In this document: piece after piece, positions 16,826 to 26,461 of the stretch
Layout: each line of letters opens with the position of its first letter
How positions within the stretch are numbered: position 1 is the first letter of the stretch
Assembly: GCF_013409995.1 (NCBI RefSeq)
Contig: NZ_JACCBX010000003.1
Span: 434,001-498,000 of the forward strand
DNA length: 64,000 bases
Source: Neobacillus driksii
GTDB lineage: Bacteria; Bacillota; Bacilli; Bacillales; Cytobacillaceae
Reading direction: 5' to 3'
Position numbers and translations under genes: made by a program
The notes under the pieces: generated by a model
The model's input: the letters and a program-made list of their open reading frames with translations, nothing else
What the model was told of the DNA's origin: nothing
The model's database searches: none

Positions 16826-18982
16826 TTATTGATTATTTTGTTGTGTATCGGTATTTTCAGTCGTACCTTCATTTTGATTAACAACATTTGTACCATCAGT
16901 TTGAGTTTGTTTTTTTAGATTAAAATAGGTATCCATAACCCTTCTGCCAATAATATTGGCTGTAGCTGGACCACTGTTCCCTTGGTATGCCCATGGAACT
17001 AAAACAGCCATTGCCACCTCTGGATTATTAGACGGTGCATAACTTATAAGACTCAAATTCATTACCTCAGGCGGTATTTTCCCAAATTTCTTTCGCTCTG
17101 GGCCATCATAAAACGCTTGAGCCGTACCTGTTTTACCTGCAGGACTGTAATCTACACCCTTAAAGGAACTAACACCGGTACCATCGCCTACTTGCATAAC
17201 CATTCTAAAGCCTTCCTGTACTCGATCAATCCATTCATCCTTACCATCGATTCGATTTAAAATCGTAGGTTCAATTTCTTGAACAATTGGACCTAATTCG
17301 TTATTCTCTAGGACTGGTTCACGAATTTCCTTTACTATATGAGGCTGTACTCGATACCCGCCGTTCGCAATCGTTGAAACATATTGTGCTAATTGCATAA
17401 CTGTATAGGTATCATACTGACCTATCGCCAAGTCAAGAAGCAAACCAGGCTGCTTCAACGGTCCGGCATAACCAGTACTCTCATTTGGAAGGTCAATTCC
17501 GGTTTTTGTACCTAGACCAAATTGACTGAATGATTGACGCATCGTGTCAAAAGCAGTTACGTCTAGTGGAAGTGGCTTATTCGGTGCATATTGTCCACCT
17601 GCCATTTCAATTACTGTCTTCCACATATAAACGTTTGATGAAACCTGAAGGGCCCTAAGGTCGTTAATACTTCCAAAGTTCTTCCAAGAAGATTTTGGAG
17701 GTGTATTTTTTATCAATAAAGGTGAGTCATATTGGGTCGATCCTGGTTGGATTGCCCCGGTATTATAACCGGTCAATATCGTTGCGCCTTTAACAACGGA
17801 ACCAACGTTATAAGAAGTGGTGATGTTTCCAAGAGCAAAGTCACGCATTTCTTGTTTATTTGTCTCATTATCTTTAGCAATTTGTTTACCCGCCATGGTT
17901 AATATTTCACCAGTGTGGGGGTTCATTAGAACAACAAAAGCACGGTCTAAAAGAGCAGATTTAGAATTTTGCTTTGCATTCCAAAGTTCTTCTTCAATGA
18001 TTTTTTCAATTTCAAGCTGCAGATTCATATCAATTGTTAGGACAAGATCTTTTCCGCGCTGTCCTTCGGAAACCACTTCAGTGGACAAGATTTTGCCCGC
18101 TTTGTCGGTAACATTTTTCACTTTACCTTTTTGACCATGCAGGACATCTTCATATTGAAGCTCAATATAGCTTTTGCCGACCCGGTCATTTCGGCTATAA
18201 TCACGAGCAAGGTATTCTTCTAGTTTATCTTCAGGTAAGCCTTCATCAGAAGAAGTAACATTACCAAGTACGGTTTTTAATGTGTTTCCGAAAGCATAAT
18301 ATCGTTCCCAATCTGTAGTCGTATCAACTCCAGGCAGACTTTCTAAGTTTTCACTAACTACAGCAAACTCTTCAGGAGTGACATTTTCATTTTTTACAAT
18401 TTGTTGCGTTAGAGCATATCCACTATTAAATTCCCTAAATATCGCAAGTGTTTCTAGATCTTCTGTAGTTAGACTAGCTAGGTCATCCTTTTTAATCCTT
18501 TTTAACTGCAGATTATAAATTTCTTTATCATCTAGTTCTTCTTGTTCGTATAAGTCCCATTCTTTCTTTGTAATTTTTTCTTTTGCTTTCTCAGGGTTTT
18601 TTAATATCCAAAAATCCTGTTTATCACGTTCACGAATTTTTGAAATATCTTTATCAATCAGCTGTGCCAAAACTTCAGCGGTTTTGAGCATTTCTTCTTG
18701 GCTTGTATCCTGAAATTTTGTATAGGTGATCGCATTTAACGGTGTATTATCTACAATAACTTTCCCGTTCCGGTCAAACATTTTTCCCCGAGGCACCGGG
18801 TTGTTAACAGTAATATCTTCCGTTCTTTCGATTTCACGTTTAAAATCCTCTCCGTAAACAATTTGGACTAAACCTAAACGCAGGATAAGAACAGAAAACA
18901 GCATAAATATAACGAAGAAAAGCATGTTCAGGCGAAAATTGACATGCGGCTTCTTTTTCTTTTTAATAACCAAGTTTCTCAC
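16826..18982 (-). CDS. pbpA: Class B penicillin-binding protein, transpeptidase (PbpA, PBP2A-like)
   Basis: A 718-residue class B PBP. There is one N-terminal transmembrane helix (about 17-39) after a Lys-rich cytosolic tail, then a dimerisation/pedestal domain beginning [16 protein letters not shown], then the transpeptidase domain. Catalytic motifs are SVVK (active-site Ser), SSN and GKTGTA. The tail is Asn/Gln/Thr-rich. It cross-links peptidoglycan and probably works with the elongation machinery, as B. subtilis PBP2A (pbpA) does for rod shape and spore outgrowth. The gene sits between pst and the MFS gene, as in B. subtilis. Confidence 0.93.
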   Translation of the reverse strand: MRNLVIKKKKKPHVNFRLNMLFFVIFMLFSVLILRLGLVQIVYGEDFKREIERTEDITVNNPVPRGKMFDRNGKVIVDNTPLNAITYTKFQDTSQEEMLKTAEVLAQLIDKDISKIRERDKQDFWILKNPEKAKEKITKKEWDLYEQEELDDKEIYNLQLKRIKKDDLASLTTEDLETLAIFREFNSGYALTQQIVKNENVTPEEFAVVSENLESLPGVDTTTDWERYYAFGNTLKTVLGNVTSSDEGLPEDKLEEYLARDYSRNDRVGKSYIELQYEDVLHGQKGKVKNVTDKAGKILSTEVVSEGQRGKDLVLTIDMNLQLEIEKIIEEELWNAKQNSKSALLDRAFVVLMNPHTGEILTMAGKQIAKDNETNKQEMRDFALGNITTSYNVGSVVKGATILTGYNTGAIQPGSTQYDSPLLIKNTPPKSSWKNFGSINDLRALQVSSNVYMWKTVIEMAGGQYAPNKPLPLDVTAFDTMRQSFSQFGLGTKTGIDLPNESTGYAGPLKQPGLLLDLAIGQYDTYTVMQLAQYVSTIANGGYRVQPHIVKEIREPVLENNELGPIVQEIEPTILNRIDGKDEWIDRVQEGFRMVMQVGDGTGVSSFKGVDYSPAGKTGTAQAFYDGPERKKFGKIPPEVMNLSLISYAPSNNPEVAMAVLVPWAYQGNSGPATANIIGRRVMDTYFNLKKQTQTDGTNVVNQNEGTTENTDTQQNNQ

Positions 18983-19101
18983 TTCCTTGTCAATTCGACA
19001 TGATAAGCCTTATTTTAGCGGAAAACCGCCGTACTTTCTATGAAAAAGACTTTCCAATTGACAACATCCAACAAAACACTCAAAAAATATGCAAATAAAA
19101 A

Positions 19102-19134
19102 AACACGATGAGTAAAAAGTATTACTCATCGTGT
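19102..19134 (-). terminator. Intrinsic terminator abutting the MFS gene stop codon
   Basis: ACACGATGAGTAA (19102-19114) pairs with TTACTCATCGTGT (19122-19134); the MFS gene's TGA occupies 19136-19134. A T-run (TTTTTTTATTTG) follows on the minus strand. Confidence 0.88.
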
Positions 19135-20351
19135 CACGCCGCAGGTAATTGGACTCGTCTTACAAACAAATAAATCAGCGAGTGTCCAGCACCTAAAAAT
19201 AATAGCAGAATTGGAATGCTTTGCTTTTCATTAAACCAAGTAACTGCTGCTAGAAAGGACAGTATCGAAACGATTCTCCCCAGATTAATATAGATTTCAC
19301 GGACCACTATATACTCAATTCTCATTTCGGCCGCTTTCCAAGCAGACCCAATCACATCATATGTAGTGGACATGTATGGTACAAGCAAAATAGGATAAGC
19401 AATGGCAATCATCGCTGCGTAAATTAAAAGTTTAACATAATTAACATCCCAGACGATAATCAAAACAGCTATATAAAGGATAATACCACCAATAAGTATT
19501 GCCTTTTTTCGCCTGTTTTTTTTAATCAACCGGGATGCAGCATAATAGGCAATGAAGGAAATTCCGGAGTTAATCAACCCGAAAGTGCCTAGAGCAAGCT
19601 CACTTCCAGTGGAAATGTAGACCAGTACCGAGATAATAAATAAAAATGTCCCTTCTCTAAGTCCTTGAAAGAAATTCGCATTTGTAATAAGCCGCCAGTT
19701 TTCGTTTTTCTTTCTTTCTGCTAATATCCTTCTAAAATCATACTTGCCATTTGCAGGACGTGGTTTTAATGAAAAACTTAAGAATACGGCAAGTGCAAAG
19801 AGAGAAAGTGATATTCCAAATACAATCGAATACCCCGTAAACTTTTCAAAACGAGTAATAATAATTCCAGCAGCAATAGGGCCAATCATCCCGCCTGTTG
19901 AAGATAATATTCCTAAAAAGCCGTTAAAAAAATCTCTTGTTTCAGGTTCAGTTATTTCAAATGTCAGAACATTATAAGCCAGCCAATAAAATCCATATCC
20001 AACTCCAAGCAGGCTTCCTAAAAGTAATAAGTAGGTTGAAGCATTTTTACCAGTTATTAAAACCATCAAATAAAATATCGCTAAAAAACTGACTCCAATT
20101 CGTAACACCTTAACGCGATCAATCTTTTTCGCCCATCTGCCTGCTAGGATGAAGGTTAAGGGCTGTAAAATAACAATCGAAAGGTTATAAAGCGCAAGGT
20201 CTGAATATTCTCCCGTTTGTTTCCATAAATAAATATTCACAAAAGTATTTGATAGTGAAACACTTAAAGAATATAAACCACCAATGATTAACAGCAAGGA
20301 TAAATCTTTTGTTAATTCTACGTCACCTAAAAACTTAAATTTTTTCGCCAT
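19134..20351 (-). CDS. yqgE: Major facilitator superfamily transporter (YqgE-like)
   Basis: A 405-residue membrane protein with about 12 hydrophobic segments in two halves joined by a basic loop (KPRPANGKYDFRRILAERKK, about residues 197-216). The MFS loop motif appears as AGRWAKKIDRVKVLR between helices 2 and 3. The substrate is unknown. B. subtilis YqgE lies in the same place between sodA and pbpA. It is monocistronic here, bounded by terminators on both sides. Confidence 0.85.
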   Translation of the reverse strand: MAKKFKFLGDVELTKDLSLLLIIGGLYSLSVSLSNTFVNIYLWKQTGEYSDLALYNLSIVILQPLTFILAGRWAKKIDRVKVLRIGVSFLAIFYLMVLITGKNASTYLLLLGSLLGVGYGFYWLAYNVLTFEITEPETRDFFNGFLGILSSTGGMIGPIAAGIIITRFEKFTGYSIVFGISLSLFALAVFLSFSLKPRPANGKYDFRRILAERKKNENWRLITNANFFQGLREGTFLFIISVLVYISTGSELALGTFGLINSGISFIAYYAASRLIKKNRRKKAILIGGIILYIAVLIIVWDVNYVKLLIYAAMIAIAYPILLVPYMSTTYDVIGSAWKAAEMRIEYIVVREIYINLGRIVSILSFLAAVTWFNEKQSIPILLLFLGAGHSLIYLFVRRVQLPAA

Positions 20352-20416
20352 AGTAACTCCCCTTTGTGATAAGGGTTATTCTTTAACAAGGAGGGAGCCT
20401 TTATACGAAAAAATAA

Positions 20417-20446
20417 AAAGACAGCTGAAAAAATCAGCTGTCTTTT
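20417..20446 (-). terminator. Intrinsic terminator after sodA
   Basis: AAAAGACAGCTGA (20416-20428) pairs with TCAGCTGTCTTTT (20434-20446); T-runs flank it on the minus strand. It follows the sodA stop by about 14 bp. Confidence 0.88.
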
Positions 20447-20459
20447 AATGTAATTATTA

Positions 20460-21068
20460 TTATTTCGCTGCAGTGTAACGTTTTGAAACTTCATCCCAGT
20501 TAACAACATTCCAGAAAGAAGAGATGTAATCAGGACGACGGTTTTGATAGTTAAGGTAATAAGCATGCTCCCAGACATCAAGACCAAGGATAGGTGTTTT
20601 ACCTTCCATTAAAGGTGAGTCTTGGTTTGGTGTGCTTGAAACTTCTAATTCACCATTATTAACAGACAGCCAAGCCCAGCCTGATCCAAAACGAGTAGTT
20701 GCTGCTTTTGCAAACTCGTCTTTAAAACCTTCAAAGCTGCCAAACTTATTGTTAATTGCGTCAGCTAGCTCACCAGATGGTGCACCGCCGCCATTTGGTG
20801 CAAGAATTTGCCAGAATAATGAGTGGTTAGCGTGACCGCCGCCATTATTACGTACAGCAGTTCGTGCTGCTTCTGGAACTGCATCTAGGTTAGCAATAAC
20901 TTCTTCAACTGATTTAGCTAATAATTCATCATTGCCTTGTAGAGCATTATTTAAGTTTGTTACGTAAGTATTGTGATGTTTTGTGTGGTGAATATTCATT
21001 GTTTCTTTGTCAATGTGAGGCTCTAGCGCATCATAAGCGTAAGGTAATTGTGGTAATTCAAATGCCAT
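20460..21068 (-). CDS. sodA: Superoxide dismutase [Mn]
   Basis: A 202-residue Mn/Fe superoxide dismutase. The ATG at 21068 follows AGGAGGAAATACC. Metal ligands are His27 (MNIHHTKHH), the second His in [11 protein letters not shown], and Asp and His in [16 protein letters not shown]. The motif [11 protein letters not shown] with NGGGAPSG favours Mn. It detoxifies superoxide in the cytosol and is also found in spores of related species. It is monocistronic with its own terminator. Confidence 0.97.
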   Translation of the reverse strand: MAFELPQLPYAYDALEPHIDKETMNIHHTKHHNTYVTNLNNALQGNDELLAKSVEEVIANLDAVPEAARTAVRNNGGGHANHSLFWQILAPNGGGAPSGELADAINNKFGSFEGFKDEFAKAATTRFGSGWAWLSVNNGELEVSSTPNQDSPLMEGKTPILGLDVWEHAYYLNYQNRRPDYISSFWNVVNWDEVSKRYTAAK

Positions 21069-21349
21069 GGTATTTCCTCCTATGTATACAAAAGTTTTTT
21101 AGCCTTAAAGATATGTCTAAAATCAAAACAATTTTAGAATATTCCTAAAGCTTTGTAGCTTAAGATTATCAAAGAAAGTGTTTTCTTTCAAATAAAAAGC
21201 TCAGTGCTCCTAACAAATATACAATATCCTTCCAAGGAAAATTTTATTCATTATTTTTAATAGTTTTCAATAAATTGTCATGTTTCGACTGGTGATAGAT
21301 TGTTAATACATGATTAAATCAAATTGAAGGGTATAAAGGAGATGGTTAT

Positions 21350-22045
21350 ATGCTAAAAAGCAGTTTTTCCATATATAGTTTATTAGAACAATTTTTTCAG
21401 AAAACAGAACAAATTATAAAAGTAAAAGCAGGAAGTGTTCTTTTTCAGGAAAAGGACTCGGTTGAATATGCATACCTATTGCTCAGTGGAACAGTCGCAT
21501 TAGGGAGAGTACACATGAGCGGGAAGGATTTTATATTAAAAATATTAAATAGCAGTGAAATGATTGTTGAATATCAACTATTTAAATCTAATCCTCACTA
21601 TCAGTTTTATGCAAAGACCCTGTCAGACAGCGACATTCTTGCGATCAAAAAAGAGCAATTTGAGGATTTTATTAGGAATGATCCAGATGCTATGAATGCT
21701 TTTGTATCCTGGTTAAGCACTAGCTACCTAAAAGCACAAATGAAATGCCAGGATCTTATCATGAACGGAAAAAAAGGCGGTCTCTATTCTATTCTCATTC
21801 GTCTTTGTAATACCTATGGTGTGATGACAGAGGATGGTATTCTTATTGACCTGCCACTAACACATCAGGAACTTGCCAATTTAACCTTCGGAACTAGAGA
21901 GGTCATTCAACGTGCTTTAAAAGAATTGCGGGAAAAAGATATCATTTCCTATGATCAGCAAAAGTTCACGCTAAAGAATATCAGATATCTAAAAGAAGTA
22001 GTAGACTGCCAAAACTGTCCCTATGAAATTTGTGGCGTAAATTAA
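21350..22045 (+). CDS. Fnr-type transcription regulator with C-terminal iron-sulphur ligands
   Basis: A 231-residue Crp/Fnr-family regulator after AAAGGAG. The N-terminal cyclic-nucleotide-like beta-roll spans about 20-115, then the dimerisation helix and a winged helix-turn-helix (THQELANLTFGTREVIQRALKELREKDII). The C-terminus ends CQNCPYEICGVN, with Cys220, Cys223 and Cys228 spaced C-x2-C-x4-C exactly as in B. subtilis Fnr, where these plus an Asp in the DLLLHGKKG region hold a [4Fe-4S] cluster. The equivalent Asp135 is present (DLIMNGKKG). So it is probably an oxygen-sensing activator. Its location next to sodA is unlike fnr in B. subtilis, so it may be a paralogue. Confidence 0.85.
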   Translation: MLKSSFSIYSLLEQFFQKTEQIIKVKAGSVLFQEKDSVEYAYLLLSGTVALGRVHMSGKDFILKILNSSEMIVEYQLFKSNPHYQFYAKTLSDSDILAIKKEQFEDFIRNDPDAMNAFVSWLSTSYLKAQMKCQDLIMNGKKGGLYSILIRLCNTYGVMTEDGILIDLPLTHQELANLTFGTREVIQRALKELREKDIISYDQQKFTLKNIRYLKEVVDCQNCPYEICGVN

Positions 22046-22077
22046 ATAATCCTCCTCATGACCTGAGGAGGATTATT
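22045..22077. terminator. Bidirectional terminator between the Fnr-type gene and the DUF456 gene
   Basis: AATAATCCTCCTCA (22045-22058) pairs with TGAGGAGGATTATT (22064-22077) around TGACC. It sits between two convergent genes; the fnr-type stop codon is at its left edge. Confidence 0.88.
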
Positions 22078-22082
22078 TCCAT

Positions 22083-22565
22083 TTAAAAAACAACTAATAA
22101 GAAGTAAACAATCATGAGGGTTTGGATGATTGCTTTCGTTATGACACTGCTAATAAATCCTACAACAGACCCAAAACCGATTTTTAAACTGTTCTTGAAA
22201 TCCCGCTTATTAACCAGAAGCTCTGCTCCTACAGCGCCAATAAACGGCCCAACAAGAATTCCCAGAAACGGAATAATGAATGGCCCGACTAAAAGTCCTA
22301 TTGTACTCCCCCATACGCCAGCCTTTGAACCACCGTATTTTTGTACCCCAATCATATTGGCAATATAATCTGCGACAAACAATAGGATAATAAAAAAACT
22401 TTGAATCACCCAAAAGAACCACCCGAAAGGTTCAAATGAAAAAAAGACACCATATAGAATATATCCGGCTAAAAGAAACAAAACACTTGGGATTATGGGA
22501 TATACCAGACCGACAAACCCAATGATAAAAAGCACTATAATGATTGACCAATAAACGATCTCCAT
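22083..22565 (-). CDS. yqgC: DUF456 membrane protein (YqgC-like)
   Basis: A 160-residue, very hydrophobic protein with four to five transmembrane segments and glycine-rich loops (GVQKYGGSKAGVWGSTIGLLVGPF, PFLGILVGPFIGAVGAELL). This is the DUF456 pattern; B. subtilis YqgC is the positional counterpart next to sodA. The function is unknown. The glycine-zipper-like repeats resemble those in small pore-forming or membrane-associating proteins, but no activity is known. Starts at ATG 22565 after a weak AAAAGGATGG site. Confidence 0.8.
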   Translation of the reverse strand: MEIVYWSIIIVLFIIGFVGLVYPIIPSVLFLLAGYILYGVFFSFEPFGWFFWVIQSFFIILLFVADYIANMIGVQKYGGSKAGVWGSTIGLLVGPFIIPFLGILVGPFIGAVGAELLVNKRDFKNSLKIGFGSVVGFISSVITKAIIQTLMIVYFLLVVF

Positions 22566-22710
22566 GATTTCTCCATCCTTTTGAAGTTTTAGTTCTTACC
22601 TTCTTACCTTATACGCACATCTCTCCAATTAGTTTCATAATTCATCATTCTTGTTTATATCAGCTCCTAAAGCTACAATAGAAGGGTGAAACTTTATTAA
22701 GGTGGTAATT

Positions 22711-23490
22711 ATGAATATTTTCAAGCAATTTTATAAAAGTATTTATTCTCCAAAGGATATTGCTTCATTCCGTTTTCAAGGGATTGGAAAAACCATTTTA
22801 TATGTGTTTTTTCTTACCTTCTTATCCATTTTGCCAGCGATTTTTTACTTAAATACAATGCTTAATGCGGGAATTGAAAGTACTAAATCAGTCATAAACG
22901 ATGATATCCCCTCTTTTACGATAGAAAATGGAACCCTTTCTGCCGAGACGGATGTACCTATAACCATTGATAAAGGCGATTTCTCCATCATTGTAGATCC
23001 AACTGGTGTAATTACAAACGAGGATGTGGAGGACAAGGGAAATGCCATCGCTTTGCTGAAGAGCGAAATTACCGTCGCAGCAGCTGGAAGAATTGATTCC
23101 TATTCCTACTCTATGATGGAAGGTTTAACACTTACGAAAGAAGATTTTATCGATATAGTTGATACCGTTGATGGGATGAAGGGAATCATTATTCCTGTAA
23201 TTTCGATTTTTATGTTTCTTGTATCAAGTGCCGTAAGCTTCATCGAAGTGTCAATTCTAGCTTGGATTGGTTTATTATTAAAAAATCTTGCTGGCAGAAG
23301 TATTAGTTATCGCCACCTATGGAGAGTGGGCGCCTATAGTGTAACGCTGCCAACGGTTTTCTTTACGATTATGAGCGCCCTTAATACACCTGTACCAAAT
23401 AGCTTTTATATTAATTGGTTTGTTGAGATCATCATCTTATTTTTAGCCATAAAGGAAATTCCAAATGAAAAAACAAATATTGAGAATTAA
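22711..23490 (+). CDS. yqgB: DUF1189 membrane protein (YqgB-like)
   Basis: A 259-residue protein starting at ATG 22711, 5 nt after AAGGTGG. There is one transmembrane segment near residues 27-47, an extracytoplasmic domain of about 115 residues (with ENGTLSAETDVPITIDKGDFSIIVDPTG), then three or four C-terminal membrane helices (IIIPVISIFMFLVSSAVSF onwards). This is the DUF1189 (maltodextrin-utilisation-protein-YvdJ-like) layout. B. subtilis YqgB sits here too. The function is unknown; the external domain between membrane segments suggests sensing or envelope assembly, which is only inference. Confidence 0.8.
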   Translation: MNIFKQFYKSIYSPKDIASFRFQGIGKTILYVFFLTFLSILPAIFYLNTMLNAGIESTKSVINDDIPSFTIENGTLSAETDVPITIDKGDFSIIVDPTGVITNEDVEDKGNAIALLKSEITVAAAGRIDSYSYSMMEGLTLTKEDFIDIVDTVDGMKGIIIPVISIFMFLVSSAVSFIEVSILAWIGLLLKNLAGRSISYRHLWRVGAYSVTLPTVFFTIMSALNTPVPNSFYINWFVEIIILFLAIKEIPNEKTNIEN

Positions 23491-23492
23491 AC

Positions 23493-23516
23493 GCACCCCT
23501 TAGGTGCGTTTTTTCG
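23493..23516 (+). terminator. Intrinsic terminator after the DUF1189 gene
   Basis: CGCACC and GGTGCG pair around CCTTA, followed by TTTTTTC, directly after the DUF1189 stop. Confidence 0.85.
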
Positions 23517-23577
23517 TTCTATATAGAAGTGGACAAGCATAGGAATGTACAAACATTCCCTTTTGGAGGCCTATCCC

Positions 23578-23907
23578 ATGAAAAGAATTTGCCTTTTTTT
23601 ATTTGGACTTCTTACTATTTATGTAATATATATTGATTTAACAGCAGGGACTCTGCCGAAAGAGGAAACCCAAAAAACAGAGCCAACGGTTGCGACAATG
23701 ACCAACATTAACAATTCAATGGACTCTTTTGAAGCTGAAGTGGAACCCGGTGAAACCTTGATATCAATAGTAGAAAATCATATAAAAAAGCCGTTACCTG
23801 TATCAATTGATGAACTCATTGAAGATTTTCAAAGCTTAAATCCTGGTTTATCTCCAGAAAAGATTCAAATTGGCTCCACTTATGAGTTTCCTGACTACTC
23901 TAAATAG
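23578..23907 (+). CDS. yqfZ: YqfZ-like LysM protein, membrane-anchored
   Basis: A 109-residue protein. The ATG at 23578 follows GGAGG by 8 nt. It has an N-terminal hydrophobic helix (ICLFLFGLLTIYVIYIDL, residues 4-21) and a C-terminal degenerate LysM domain (VEPGETLISIVENHI...IDELIEDFQSLNPGLSPEKIQIGSTYEFP, about 55-107). B. subtilis yqfZ lies next to ispG in the same way and is a mother-cell sporulation gene. The LysM probably binds peptidoglycan outside the membrane. Confidence 0.82.
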   Translation: MKRICLFLFGLLTIYVIYIDLTAGTLPKEETQKTEPTVATMTNINNSMDSFEAEVEPGETLISIVENHIKKPLPVSIDELIEDFQSLNPGLSPEKIQIGSTYEFPDYSK

Positions 23908-24014
23908 GGAGACAAAAGCGTCTGTCTTGTCAAGATTGGCAAAGGACTGATAAAATAATAGGTGCATGTTTAAACTAACTATTATTCGAATCCAATTTGA
24001 AGGAGCGAATTTCC

Positions 24015-25127
24015 TTGAGTGAAATTACACATCGTACGAAAACCCGTCCCGTTAAGGTTGGTAACTTAACAATTGGCGGAAGTAACGAATTATTCATACA
24101 AAGCATGACCACTACTAAAACACATGATGTGGAAGCAACCGTTGCTGAAATCAAACGTCTAGAAGAAGCTGGCTGTCAGATTGTCCGTGTTGCTTGCCCG
24201 GACGAAAGAGCAGCAAATGCGATTCCTGAAATAAAAAAGAGAATTAATATTCCTTTAGTAGTTGATATTCATTTTGATTATAAATTGGCGCTTAAAGCCA
24301 TTGAAGGCGGCGCCGATAAAATTCGGATTAATCCAGGAAACATCGGAAAAAGAGAAAAAGTAGAAGCAGTTGTGAATGCAGCCAAGAAACGCGGAATTCC
24401 AATCCGCATTGGTGTAAATGCAGGCTCGCTCGAAAAAAGAATACTCGAGAAATACGGTTATCCTACTGCTGATGGAATGGTCGAAAGTGCTCTCCATCAT
24501 ATCAAAATCCTTGAAGACCTGGATTTTCATGATATTATTGTTTCCATGAAAGCTTCAGATGTTAACCTTGCAATTGAAGCTTATGAAAAAGCTTCAAAGG
24601 CATTCGATTATCCTCTGCACTTAGGTATTACAGAATCAGGTACTTTATTTGCTGGTACTGTAAAAAGCGCGGCAGGACTAGGAGCAATTATTAGCAAAGG
24701 TATTGGTAATACACTCCGTATTTCCTTAAGTGCTGACCCAGTTGAAGAAGTTAAAGTTGCCAGAGAGCTTTTAAAAGTATTCGGTCTCTCATCGAATGCT
24801 GCAACGTTAATTTCGTGTCCAACCTGTGGCAGAATTGAAATTGATTTAATCAGTATTGCCAATGAAGTGGAAGATTATATTTCAAAAATAAAAGCGCCAA
24901 TTAAAGTAGCAGTTTTAGGATGTGCAGTAAACGGACCTGGTGAAGCCAGAGAAGCTGACATTGGTATAGCAGGTGCACGTGGTGAGGGCTTACTATTCCG
25001 TAAGGGTGAAATCGTTCGTAAAGTTCCGGAGGACCAGTTAGTCGATGAATTGAAAAAAGAAATCGATCAAATTGCTGAGGAATATTTTCAGAAAAAGGCA
25101 TTAGAGGAAGCAGAAGTAACCAAATAA
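24015..25127 (+). CDS. ispG: (E)-4-hydroxy-3-methylbut-2-enyl-diphosphate synthase (IspG)
   Basis: A 370-residue iron-sulphur enzyme of the MEP isoprenoid pathway that converts MEcPP to HMBPP. I choose the TTG at 24015, giving [18 protein letters not shown], because AAGGAGCG lies about 9 nt upstream and homologues start here. The TIM-barrel part is [12 protein letters not shown] through [12 protein letters not shown]; the cluster cysteines are CPTCGR and [10 protein letters not shown] near the C-terminus. The next enzyme, IspH, is also in the window (about 7.5 kb away), so both terminal iron-sulphur steps of the pathway are encoded here. Confidence 0.97.
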   Translation: MSEITHRTKTRPVKVGNLTIGGSNELFIQSMTTTKTHDVEATVAEIKRLEEAGCQIVRVACPDERAANAIPEIKKRINIPLVVDIHFDYKLALKAIEGGADKIRINPGNIGKREKVEAVVNAAKKRGIPIRIGVNAGSLEKRILEKYGYPTADGMVESALHHIKILEDLDFHDIIVSMKASDVNLAIEAYEKASKAFDYPLHLGITESGTLFAGTVKSAAGLGAIISKGIGNTLRISLSADPVEEVKVARELLKVFGLSSNAATLISCPTCGRIEIDLISIANEVEDYISKIKAPIKVAVLGCAVNGPGEAREADIGIAGARGEGLLFRKGEIVRKVPEDQLVDELKKEIDQIAEEYFQKKALEEAEVTK

Positions 25128-25136
25128 AATCATTAA

Positions 25137-25170
25137 GAAACCCGGCAAAGCTGCCGGGTTTCTCTTTTAG
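25137..25170 (+). terminator. Intrinsic terminator after ispG
   Basis: GAAACCCGGCA pairs with TGCCGGGTTTC around AAGC (25137-25162), followed by TCTTTT. Confidence 0.88.
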
Positions 25171-25175
25171 TCTAA

Positions 25176-25205
25176 CCTATAGCGCTTAGGCACTATAACT
25201 TTTCT
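25176..25205. repeat. Diverged copy of the GCGCCTAG palindromic repeat
   Basis: CTATAGCGCTTAGGCACTATAACTTTT forms an imperfect hairpin (CTATAGCGC against GCACTATAA) and looks like a degraded copy of the 26462-26506 element. It lies between ispG and yqfX. Confidence 0.35.
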
Positions 25206-25232
25206 TTTTGCCCCTACATTTGCAAGCTGCTG

Positions 25233-25733
25233 TTAAAAGAACGGCAGGATAAAGATACCGACGATAATCGAAATGGCACCTATCCCGATTGCCCACGCGC
25301 CAAGCCCCTCGGCTCCTCGACGTCTGGCAACGAATCCTAGCACAATACCTGCTGCACCAAAAAGAATCGGCATTACAAACAGTGATAAAATAGATAACGC
25401 TAAAGCAGCCCAGCCCATTCCTGTACCAGCATTAGTGCCAGCCCCTGAAGCATTCGTTGATTTTTGCTGGGACGATGGTCGGGTTATAGGAACAGGCGCT
25501 GCAATTTCAGCAGCTGTTTCTTCTTTATATTCTGAAGAGTTTGTACCAGCATTAGTACCCGTGCCGGCCCCTGAACCATTCTTTGATTTTTCCTGGAACG
25601 ATGGTCGGGTTACAGGCACTGCAATTTCAGTGGCTGTTTCTTCTTTATATTCCGAAGAGCTATTTGTACTATTTTGGTTAGATTTTGGACTTGGGAGATA
25701 CCCAGCCACTTTCGTGTCTTTTTTATCTTCCAT
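25233..25733 (-). CDS. yqfX: YqfX-like protein with a 40-residue tandem duplication and C-terminal membrane domain
   Basis: A 166-residue protein. The N-terminal half is low-complexity and contains two copies of a 40-residue unit (SSEYKEETA-EIA-PV-TRPS-Q-KS ... SGAG), encoded by a 120-bp direct repeat at 25423-25659. The C-terminal 60 residues have two hydrophobic helices (WAALALSILSLFVMPILFGAAGIVLGF and WAIGIGAISIIVGIFILPF) joined by an RRRGAEGLG loop, a DUF4190-like hairpin. The N-terminal part would face the cytosol or the outside depending on topology; the basic loop favours both ends outside. Position between ispG and yqfW matches B. subtilis yqfX. Function unknown. Confidence 0.75.
   Translation of the reverse strand: MEDKKDTKVAGYLPSPKSNQNSTNSSSEYKEETATEIAVPVTRPSFQEKSKNGSGAGTGTNAGTNSSEYKEETAAEIAAPVPITRPSSQQKSTNASGAGTNAGTGMGWAALALSILSLFVMPILFGAAGIVLGFVARRRGAEGLGAWAIGIGAISIIVGIFILPFF
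25423..25659. repeat. Two-copy 120-bp direct repeat inside yqfX
   Basis: GCAATTTCAG begins at 25501 and again at 25621, and GTACCAGC at 25423 and 25543, an exact 120-bp period. The copies differ at scattered positions, so the duplication is not brand new. Confidence 0.85.
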
Positions 25734-25842
25734 CCGAATCCCTCACTTTCAGTAATAGGAGCATTAATTATTGTTTGTAACTTTCATCATTTTAGTATGG
25801 TAAAATAAAGTTAAAAAACTTGGCAGTTGAAGGTGACTACAT

Positions 25843-26433
25843 ATGAGGAAAAGATTTGGAATTGATATTGATGGGACCGTAACGTGCCCTTCTGCACTTA
25901 TACCCTTTATTAATGAAGAATTTGGGCTTAACCTTACCCTAGACGATATTATTGAATATGACTTAAATAAGGTTGTTAACGTTCCAGATGAAGAATTTTC
26001 TAAATGGTTTATTGAAAAAGAACCACTTATGTATGAAAAATCTCCACTTGCTATGGGTGCTGAAAAAATCCTAAACAAATGGAAAAAAGAACATGATTTA
26101 TTTTTCATTAGTGCACGTGGTCCAGAACTTTTGGAAAATACAAAGACCTGGTTTAAAAAAAATGGGTTGTATTATCACCATATTGAATTAATTGGTTCAC
26201 ATGACAAGGTTGCATCAGCTAAGTATCACAATGTAGATGTTTTTCTTGAGGATAAGCATGATAATGCAGTCATGATTCATGAAGAGTGTAACATCCCTGT
26301 TCTTTTGTTTAATACGCCTTATAATCAAGACCCGATTCCTAATGGTGTTATCCGAGTTAATAATTGGTATGAAGCTAATGATTGGGTGAAAAATTGGCTT
26401 GAGAAAAGTAAGAAAAGCATGGCTTTGTTATAA
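25843..26433 (+). CDS. yqfW: 5'(3')-deoxyribonucleotidase-like HAD hydrolase (YqfW)
   Basis: A 196-residue HAD-superfamily phosphatase of the NT5C type (PF06941). Motif I is GIDIDGTVT (residues 6-14) with the nucleophile Asp8 and acid/base Asp10; motif II is FFISARG; motif III/IV is VDVFLEDKHDNAV. It probably dephosphorylates (deoxy)nucleoside monophosphates in the cytosol. The positional counterpart in B. subtilis is yqfW, also beside zur. The last seven residues (KKSMALL) are encoded by the terminator stem and the TAA lies in its loop. Confidence 0.85.
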   Translation: MRKRFGIDIDGTVTCPSALIPFINEEFGLNLTLDDIIEYDLNKVVNVPDEEFSKWFIEKEPLMYEKSPLAMGAEKILNKWKKEHDLFFISARGPELLENTKTWFKKNGLYYHHIELIGSHDKVASAKYHNVDVFLEDKHDNAVMIHEECNIPVLLFNTPYNQDPIPNGVIRVNNWYEANDWVKNWLEKSKKSMALL

Positions 26434-26448
26434 AGCCATGCTTTTCTT
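26410..26448 (+). terminator. Terminator overlapping the yqfW stop codon
   Basis: AAGAAAAGCATGGCTTT (26410-26426) pairs perfectly with AAAGCCATGCTTTTCTT (26432-26448). The yqfW TAA is at 26431-26433, in the loop. A weak T-rich tail follows. Confidence 0.8.
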
Positions 26449-26461
26449 ATTTTGTCTGTCT

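Noticed and set aside
25273-25755. 160-codon plus-strand reading antisense to yqfX
   Set aside because: Its Pro/Ala/Ser/Val repeats mirror the yqfX duplication; the minus-strand frame has a start site and a membrane domain.
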